Of a stretch of DNA of 64,000 bases, positions 55,861-64,000 are shown piece by piece. The notes beneath the pieces were generated by a model. That model was not told the origin of the DNA, did not search any database, and worked only from the letters and a program-made list of their open reading frames with translations. The translations under genes were made by a program, and so were the position numbers. Each line of letters opens with the position of its first letter. Within the stretch, counting starts at the first letter, position 1. The stretch is taken from positions 1 through 64,000 of the forward strand of contig JALDNG010000767.1 in NCBI GenBank assembly GCA_024349245.1, read 5' to 3'. This DNA comes from Neodontobutis hainanensis. Taxonomy: Eukaryota > Chordata > Actinopteri > Gobiiformes > Odontobutidae.

Positions 55861-58800
55861 TTATTGCCCTTCTACTGTCTCTTCTAACGCTGCCTACTGT
55901 CTGTATTACTGCACCTCTACAGTCTGTACTAAAGCACATCTACAGTCTGTTCTAATGCTCCCACAGTCTATTCTTATGCAGGTCTTTAGTCTTTACTACT
56001 GCACATCTACAGTCTGTTCTAATGGACGCCTACATTCTGTTCTAATGCTCATCTACAGTCTGTTCTATTGTACGTCTACAGTCTTTTCTACTGCACATCA
56101 ACAGTCTGTTCTAATGCTCGTCTAAAGTCTGTACAACTGCACCTCTACAGTCTGTTCTACTGCATTAATACAGTCTGATCTAATGCCATTTTACAGTCTG
56201 TACTATTGCTCTACTGCACTCTATTCTACTGCACGTCTACAGTCATTTTTACTGCACATCTACAATCTGTTCTAATTGTCAGTCTGTTCTACAATCTACA
56301 GTCTGTACTAATTCTGCTCTGAAGTCTGTTCAACTGCACGTACAGTCTGTTCAACTGCACCTCTACAGTCTGTACTACGGCACTTCTACAGTCTGTTCTA
56401 ATGCTCGTCTACAGTCTGTATTACTGCACCTCTACAGTCTGTAATAAATGCATGTCTACATTTTTTTTTAAAACTAATATACAGTCTGTTCATTTGCTCA
56501 TCTACAGTCTGTACTACTGCAGCTCTAGAGTCTATTCTTTTGCACATTGTCAGTTTGTTCTACGGACGACAGTCATTTCTATTGCTCGCTTAAAGTCTGT
56601 TCTAAGGTAATTCTAGAGTTTGTACTACTGCTGCTCTGATTTCTGTTCACCTGCACGTCTACAGTCTGTTTTACTGCATATCTACAATCTGTTCTAATTG
56701 TCAGTCTGTTCTACTGGACGTTTACAGCCTGTTCTAAAGCTCATCTACAGTCTGTTCTAAAGCCAATCTAGAGTCTGTACAACTGCTGCTCTGACATCAG
56801 TTCAAATGCACATCTATAGTCTGTTGAACTGGACGTCTACAGTCTGTTTTACTGCACATCTACAGTCTGTTCTAATGCACATCTACAGTCTGTTCCAATG
56901 CAAGTCTACAGTCTGTACTACTGCTCATCTACAGTCTGTCTTATTGCACATCTACAGTCTGTTCTGATAAACGTCTACAGTCTGTTCTACTACACATCTA
57001 CAGTCTGTACAACTGCACCTCTACTGTCTGTTCTACTGGCTGTCTACAGTCTGTTCTAATGCCATTTTACAGTCTGTACTACTGCTCTACTGCACTTCTA
57101 CAGTCTGTTCTACTGCACGACTATAGTCTGTATAAATAAATGTCTACAGTCTTTTCTAATGCACAACTACAGTGTGTTCTTGTGGAAGTCTACAGTCTGT
57201 TCTAATAATTGTCTAGAGTCTGTTCTACTGCACGCCTACAGTCTCTTCTAATAATAGTCAACATTCTGTACTACAGCACCTCTACAGTCTCTTCTACTGC
57301 ACATCTACAGTTTGTTCTAGTGGTCGTCTACAGTCTGTACTACTTCACCTCTACAGTCTGTTGTAAAGCATGTCTACAGTCTTTTCTAATACTAATGTAC
57401 AGTCTGTTCTAATGCACGTCTATAGTCTGTTCTAATGCTCGCCCACAGTCTGTTCTAATGCAGGTCTTTAGTCTGTACTATTGCACATCTACAGTCTGCT
57501 CTACTGGACGTAAAAAGTCTGTTATAATGCTTGTCTACAGTCTGTTTTATTGTACGTCTACAGTCTCTTAAAATGCTACTTTACAGTCTGTAACTCTGCT
57601 CTACCGCATTTTGTTCTACTGCACGTCTACAGTCTTTTTTATAAACGTCTATAGTCTATTCTAATGCATATCTACAGTCATTACTTCTGTACTTCTAAAG
57701 TCTATTCTAATGATCATCAACAGTCTGTTCTAATGCAAGTCTACAGTCTTTGCTACTGCTCATCTACAGTATGTACTACTGCACTTCTAAAATCTGTTCT
57801 AATGCTCATCTGCAGTCTGTATTACTGCACCTCTACAATCTGTTCTAAAGCAAATCTATAGTGTTTTCTAATACTCATATAGAGTCTGTTCTAATGCTCG
57901 TCTACAGTCTGAACTACTACATTTCTACAGTCTGTTATAAATCATGTCTACAGTGTTTTCTAATACTCATATACAGTCTGTTCTAATGCTCGTCTACAGT
58001 CTGTACTACTGCACCTCTATAGTCTATTCTTCTGCACTTTGTCAGTCTGTTCTACTGGACGTTTACAGTTTGTTCTAATGCTTGCCTACAGTCTGTTCTA
58101 CTGCACGCCTACAGTCTGTTCTACTGCATGTCTGCAGTCTGTTCTGATAAACGTATACAGTCTTTTCTACTACACATCTACAGTCTCTGCTGCTGCACTT
58201 CTAAAGTCTGTTTCTAATGCACATCTACAGTCTGTTCTAATGCAAGTCTATAGTCAGTACTACTGCTCATCTATGGTCTGTTCTAGTGCAGGTCTACAGT
58301 CTGTTCTAATAAACGTCTACAGTCCACAGTCCGTTCTAATGCAAGTCTATAATCTGTACTACTGCTCATTTACAGTCTGTTCTAATGCAAGTCTACAGTC
58401 TGTACTACTGCTCATTTACGGTCTGTTCTACTGCAGGTCTACAGTCTGTTGTAATAAACGTCTACAGTCTGTTCTACTGCACATCTACAGTCTGTACTAC
58501 TGCACTTCTACAGTCTGTTCTAATGCTCGTCTACAGTCTGTATTACTGCACGTCTATAGTCTGTACTACTGCACATCTACAGTCTGTTCTAAAGCATGTC
58601 TAGAGTGTTTTTAATACTCATATACAGTCTGTTCTAATGCTCGTCTACAGTCTGAACTACTGCACCTCTACAATCTGTTCTAAAGCATGTCTACAGTGTT
58701 TTCTAATACTCATATACAGTCTGTTCTAATGCTCGTCTACAGTCTGAACTACTGCAACTCTACAGTCTGTTCTAAAGCATATCTACAGTATTTTCTAATA

Positions 58801-61800
58801 CTTATATACAGTCTGTTCTAATCCTCATCTACAGTCTGTACTACTGCACCTCTAGAGTCTATTCTTCTGCACATTCTCAGTCTGTTCTACAGGTTGTTTA
58901 CTGTTTGTTCTAATGCTCGTCTACAGTCTCTTCCAAAGCCAATCTAGAGTCTGTTCTACTTCTGCTCTGAAGTCTATTCAACTGCACATCTACAGTCTGT
59001 TCAACTGCACCTCTACAGTCTTTTCTATTGTTAATAGATAATAATTGTCTAGAGTCTGTTATACTGCACGTCTACAGTCTCTTTTAATAATTGGCAACTT
59101 TCTGTACTACTGCACCTCTACAGTCTCTTCTACTGCACATCTACAGTTTGTTCTAATGGTCGTCTAGAGTCTGTACTACTGAAACTCTACAGTCTGTTCT
59201 AAAACATGTCTACAGTCTTTTCTAATACTCATGTACAGTCTGTTCTAATGCTCGTAAAGTCTCAACTACTGCCCTCTACAGTCTATTCTTTTGCACATCT
59301 ACAGTCTGTTCTAATGCACATCTACAATCTGTTCTAATGGAATTCTCCAGTCTGTACTACTGCTCGCCTACAGTTTGTTCTACTGCTCTTCTACAGTCTG
59401 TTCTAAAAACGTCTACAGTCTGTACTACTGCACATCTACAGTTTGTACTAAAGCTTGTCTAGAGTGTTTTCTAATACTAATATACAGTCTGTTTTAATGC
59501 TCGTCTACAGTCTGTACAACTGCACCTCTACTGCCTGTTCTAAAGCATGTCTAGAGTGTTTTCTAATACTCATATAGAGTTTGTTCTAATGATCATCTAC
59601 AGTCTGAACTACTGCACCTCTACAGTCTGTTCTAAAGTTCATCTACAGTCTTTTCTAAAGCCAATCTAGAGTCTGTACTACTGCTGCTCTAAAGTCTGTT
59701 CAACTGCACGTCTACAGTCTGGTCTACTGCACATCTACAGTTTGTTTTAATGCTCCTCTACAGTCTGTACTACTGCACCTCTACAGTCTCTTCTAAAGCA
59801 TGTCTACAGTCTTTTCTAATAGTCATGTACAGTCTGTTCTAATCCTCGTGTAAAGTCTCAACTACTGCAACTCTTCAGTCTATTCTTCTGCACCTCGTCA
59901 GTCTGTTCTACTGCACATCTACAGTCTATTCTAATGGACATCTACTGTATGTTCTAATGAAAGTCTACAGTCTGTACAACTGCTCATCTACAGTCTGTTC
60001 TACTGCACGTGTACAGTCTGTTTTATTGCTAATCTACAGTCTGTTCTACTGCACGTTTACAGTCTGTTCTAATACAAGTCTACAGTCTCTACTACTGCTC
60101 ATTTACAGTCTGTTCTACTGGATGTTTACAGTCTGTTCTAATGCTCGTCTACAGTCAGTTTTACAGTCTGTTCTAATGCAAGTCTATAGTCTGTTTTACT
60201 ACTCATCTACGGTCTGTTCTATTGCAGGTCTACAGTCTGTTCTAATAAACGTCTACAGTCTGTTCTACTGCACATCTACAGTCTGTTCTAATGCAAGTCT
60301 ACAGTCTGTATTACTGCTCATCTACAGTCTGTTCTAAAGCATGTCTAGAGTGTTTTCTAATACTCATATACAGTCTGTTCTAATGCATGTCTACAGTCAG
60401 AAATACTGCACCTTTTACAATATGTTCTAAAGCATGTGCAGAGTGTTTTCTAAAACTCATATAGAGTCTGTTCTAATACTGTCTACAGTCTGAACTACTG
60501 CAGCTCTACAGTCTGTTCTAAAGCATGTCTAGAGTGTTTTCTAATACTCATATACAGTCTGTTCTAATGCTTGTCTACAGTCTGTACTACTGCATCTCTA
60601 CAGTCTATTCTTCTGCACATTGTCAGTCTGTTCTACTGACGTTTACAGTCTTTTCTAATTCTCATCTACAGTCTGTATTACTGCACCTCTACAGTCTGTT
60701 CTAAAGCATGTTTAGAGTGTTTTCTAATACTCATATACAGTCTGTTCTAATGTTCGCCTACAGTCGGAACTACTGCACCTCTACATTTTGTTATAAAGCA
60801 TATCTAGAGTGTTTTCTAATACTTATATAGAGTCTGTTCTACTGGACGTTTATAGCCTGTTCTAATGCTCGTCTATAGTCAGTTCTAAAGCCAATCTAGA
60901 GTCTGTACTACTGCTGCTCTGAAGTCTGCTTAACTGCACGTCTACTGTCTGTTCACCTGCACCTCTACAGTCTGTTCTAATGCCAGTTTACAGTCTGTTC
61001 AACTGCTCTACTACAGTCTCGTCCACTGCACGCCTACAGTCTGTTTTACTGCACATCTACAGTCTGTTCTAATGTACATCTACTGTCTGTTCTAATGCAA
61101 GCCTACAGTCTGTACTACTGCTCATCTACAGTCTGTTCTACTGCACGTCTACAGTCTGTTCTAATGCACATCTACAGTCTGTTCTAATGTAAGTCTACAG
61201 TCTGTACTATTGCTCATCTACTGTCTGTTCACCTGCACCTCTACAGTCTGTTCTAATGCCAGTTTACAGTCTGTACTACTGCTCTACTAAAGTCTATTCC
61301 ACTGTCTACAGTCTGTTCTACTACACATCTACAGTCTCTACTACTGCACTTCTAAAGTCTGTTCTAATGCACATCTACACTCTCTTCTAATGCTCGTCTA
61401 CAGTCCGTACTACTGCATTTCTACAGTCTATTCTTCTGCACATTGTCAGTCTGTTCTACTGGATGTTGACAGTCTGTTCGAATGCTCGTCTACAGTCAGT
61501 TTTACAGTCTGTTCTAATGCAAGTCTATAGTCTGTTTTACTACTCATCTACGGTCTGTTCTCTTGCAGGTCTACAGTCTGTTCTAATAAACGTCTACAGT
61601 CTGTTCTACTGCACATCTACAGTCTGTTCTAATGCAAGTCTACAGTCTGTATTACTGCTCATCTACAGTCTGTTCTAAAGCATGTCTAGAGTGTTTTCTA
61701 ATACTCATATACAGTCTGTTCTAATGCATGTCTACAGTCTGTACTACTGCATCTCTACAGTCTATTCTTCTGCACATTGTCAGTCTGTTCTACTGGACGT

Positions 61801-64000
61801 TTACAGTCTTTTCTAATTCTCATCTACAGTCTGTATTACTGCACCTCTACAGTCTGTTCTAAAGCATGTTTAGAGTGTTTTCTAATACTCATATACAGTC
61901 TGTTCTAATGCATGTCTACAGTCAGAAATACTGCACCTTTTACAATATGTTCTAAAGCATGTGCAGAGTGTTTTCTAAAACTCATATAGAGTCTGTTCTA
62001 ATACTCGTCTACAGTGTGAACTACTGCAGCTCTACAGTCTGTTCTAAAGCATGTCTAGAGTGTTTTCTAATACTCATATACAGTCTGTTCTAATGCTTGT
62101 CTACAGTCTGTACTACTGCATCTCTACAGTCTATTCTTCTGCACATTGTCAGTCTGTTCTACTGACGTTTACAGTCTTTTCTAATTCTCATCTACAGTCT
62201 GTATTACTGCACCTCTACAGTCTGTTCTAAAGCATGTTTAGAGTGTTTTCTAATACTCATATACAGTCTGTTCTAATGTTCGCCTACAGTCGGAACTACT
62301 GCACCTCTACATTTTGTTATAAAGCATATCTAGAGTGTTTTCTAATACTTATATAGAGTCTGTTCTACTGACGTTTATAGCCTGTTCTAATGCTCGTCTA
62401 TAGTCAGTTCTAAAGCCAATCTAGAGTCTGTACTACTGCTGCTCTGAAGTCTGCTTAACTGCACGTCTACTGTCTGTTCACCTGCACCTCTACAGTCTGT
62501 TCTAATGCCAGTTTACAGTCTGTTCAACTGCTCTACTACAGTCTCGCCCACTGCACGCCTACAGTCTGTTTTACTGCACATCTACAGTCTGTTCTAATGT
62601 ACATCTACTGTCTGTTCTAATGCAAGCCTACAGTCTGTACTACTGCTCATCTACAGTCTGTTCTACTGCACGTCTACAGTCTGTTCTAATGCACATCTAC
62701 AGTCTGTTCTAATGTAAGTCTACAGTCTGTACTATTGCTCATCTACTGTCTGTTCACCTGCACCTCTACAGTCTGTTCTAATGCCAGTTTACAGTCTGTA
62801 CTACTGCTCTACTACAGTCTCATCCACTGCACGTCTACAGTCTGTTCTACTACACATCTACAGTCTCTACTACTGCACTTCTAAAGTCTGTTCTAATGCA
62901 CATCTACACTCTCTTCTAATGCTCGCCTACAGTCCGTACTACTGCATTTCTACAGTCTATTCTTCTGCACATTGTCAGTCTGTTCTACTGGATGTTTACA
63001 GTCTGTTCTAATGCTCGTCTACAGTCAGTTTTACAGTCTGTTCTAATGCAAGTCTATAGTCTGTTTTACTACTCATCTACGGTCTGTTCTCTTGCAGTTC
63101 TACAGTCTGTTCTAATAAACGTCTACAGTCTGTTCTACTGCACATCTACAGTCTGTTCTAATGCAAGTCTACAGTCTGTATTACTGCTCATCTACAGTCT
63201 GTTCTAAAGCATGTCTAGAGTGTTTTCTAATACTCATATACAGTCTGTTCTAATGCATGTCTACAGTCTGTACTACTGCATCTCTACAGTCTATTCTTCT
63301 GCACATTGTCAGTCTGTTCTACTGGACGTTTACAGTCTTTTCTAATTCTCATCTACAGTCTGTATTACTGCACCTCTACAGTCTGTTCTAAAGCATGTTT
63401 AGAGTGTTTTCTAATACTCATATACAGTCTGTTCTAATGTTCGTCTACAGTCGGAACTACTCTATTCTTCTGCACCTCGTCAGTCTGTTCTACTGCACAT
63501 CTACAGTCTATTCTAATGGACATCTACTGTATGTTCCAATGAAAGTCTACAGTCTGTACAACTGCTCATCTACAGTCTGTTCTACTGCACGTGTACAGTC
63601 TGTTTTATTGCTCATCTACAGTCTGTTCTACTGCACGCTTACAGTCTGTTCTAATACAAGTCTACAGTCTCTACTACTGCTCATTTACAGTCTGTTCTAC
63701 TGGATGTTTACAGTCTGTTCTAATGCTCGCCTACAGTCAGTTTTACAGTCTGTTCTAATGCAAGTCTATAGTCTGTTTTACTACTCATCTACGGTCTGTT
63801 CTATTGCAGGTCTACAGTCTGTTCTAATAAACGTCTACAGTCTGTTCTACTGCACATCTACAGTCTGTTCTAATGCAAGTCTACAGTCTGTATTACTGCT
63901 CATCTACAGTCTGTTCTAAAGCATGTCTAGAGTGTTTTCTAATACTCATATACAGTCTGTTCTAATGCATGTCTACAGTCAGAAATACTGCACCTTTTAC
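55861..64000 (+). repeat. Array B, forward block (right part)
   Basis: Forward 23-bp units run to the window end. Much of 58640-61370 is a copy of 44425-47400 at an offset of about 14.2 kb; the shared marker TATTGTTAATAGATAATAA lies at 44821 and 59026. Further internal copying is seen: the marker ending GTCTACAGTCAGAAATACTG begins near 60376, 61901 and 63959. The array is cut by the window edge. Confidence 0.95.

Noticed and set aside
43410..64000. CRISPR array
   Set aside because: Units are directly adjacent 23-bp repeats with no unique spacers, and the context is eukaryotic satellite with no cas-like genes.

Overview
The window looks like heterochromatic or subtelomeric DNA from a vertebrate, most likely a ray-finned fish. 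That host call is an inference from the type of endogenous retrovirus and from the vertebrate-style CTCF-like sites; no single-copy host gene is visible. Essentially all of the sequence is repetitive: two unrelated satellite families, plus one complete provirus-like element inserted into the first family.

Layout: (1) 1-18360 and 34128-43409 are one array (array A), a pyrimidine-rich minisatellite built from 9-bp modules, usually three per 27-bp unit, with kilobase-scale higher-order duplications. (2) 18361-34127 is a 15.77-kb LTR retroelement on the minus strand. It has about 1.94-kb LTRs starting TGTAGTG and ending CACTACA, a 4-bp GGCC target duplication, a polypurine tract, a 2.07-kb leader, then gag, pol and env. 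(3) 43410-64000 is a second array (array B) of a 23-bp unit, forward at 43410-47450, inverted at 47451-55860 and forward again to the end. A 0.7-kb non-repeat island (49455-50156) sits in the inverted part.

The retroelement is the only protein-coding entity. Gag has a long coiled-coil N-terminus and a capsid with a canonical major homology region, but no CCHC knuckle was seen. Pol contains a protease with a DTAA active site, a second protease-like segment lacking the catalytic Asp, a linker, reverse transcriptase, a degenerate RNase H (tether), a complete second RNase H, and an integrase with HHCC, DD35E and GPY/F parts. Env begins at a signal peptide just behind a splice acceptor and is only about 540 codons. 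It has a short N-terminal subunit, an RSKR furin site, a hydrophobic fusion peptide and a C-terminal membrane anchor. That is closer to a paramyxovirus-type fusion protein than to a typical SU-TM Env. This mix suggests a lokiretrovirus-like endogenous retrovirus.

Every gene is broken by frameshifts, yet the two LTRs differ mainly by small indels (about 15) and only about five substitutions. The insertion is therefore probably young, and many frameshifts may be assembly indels rather than decay. The hundreds of long open frames in the two arrays are by-products of repeat periodicity, not genes.
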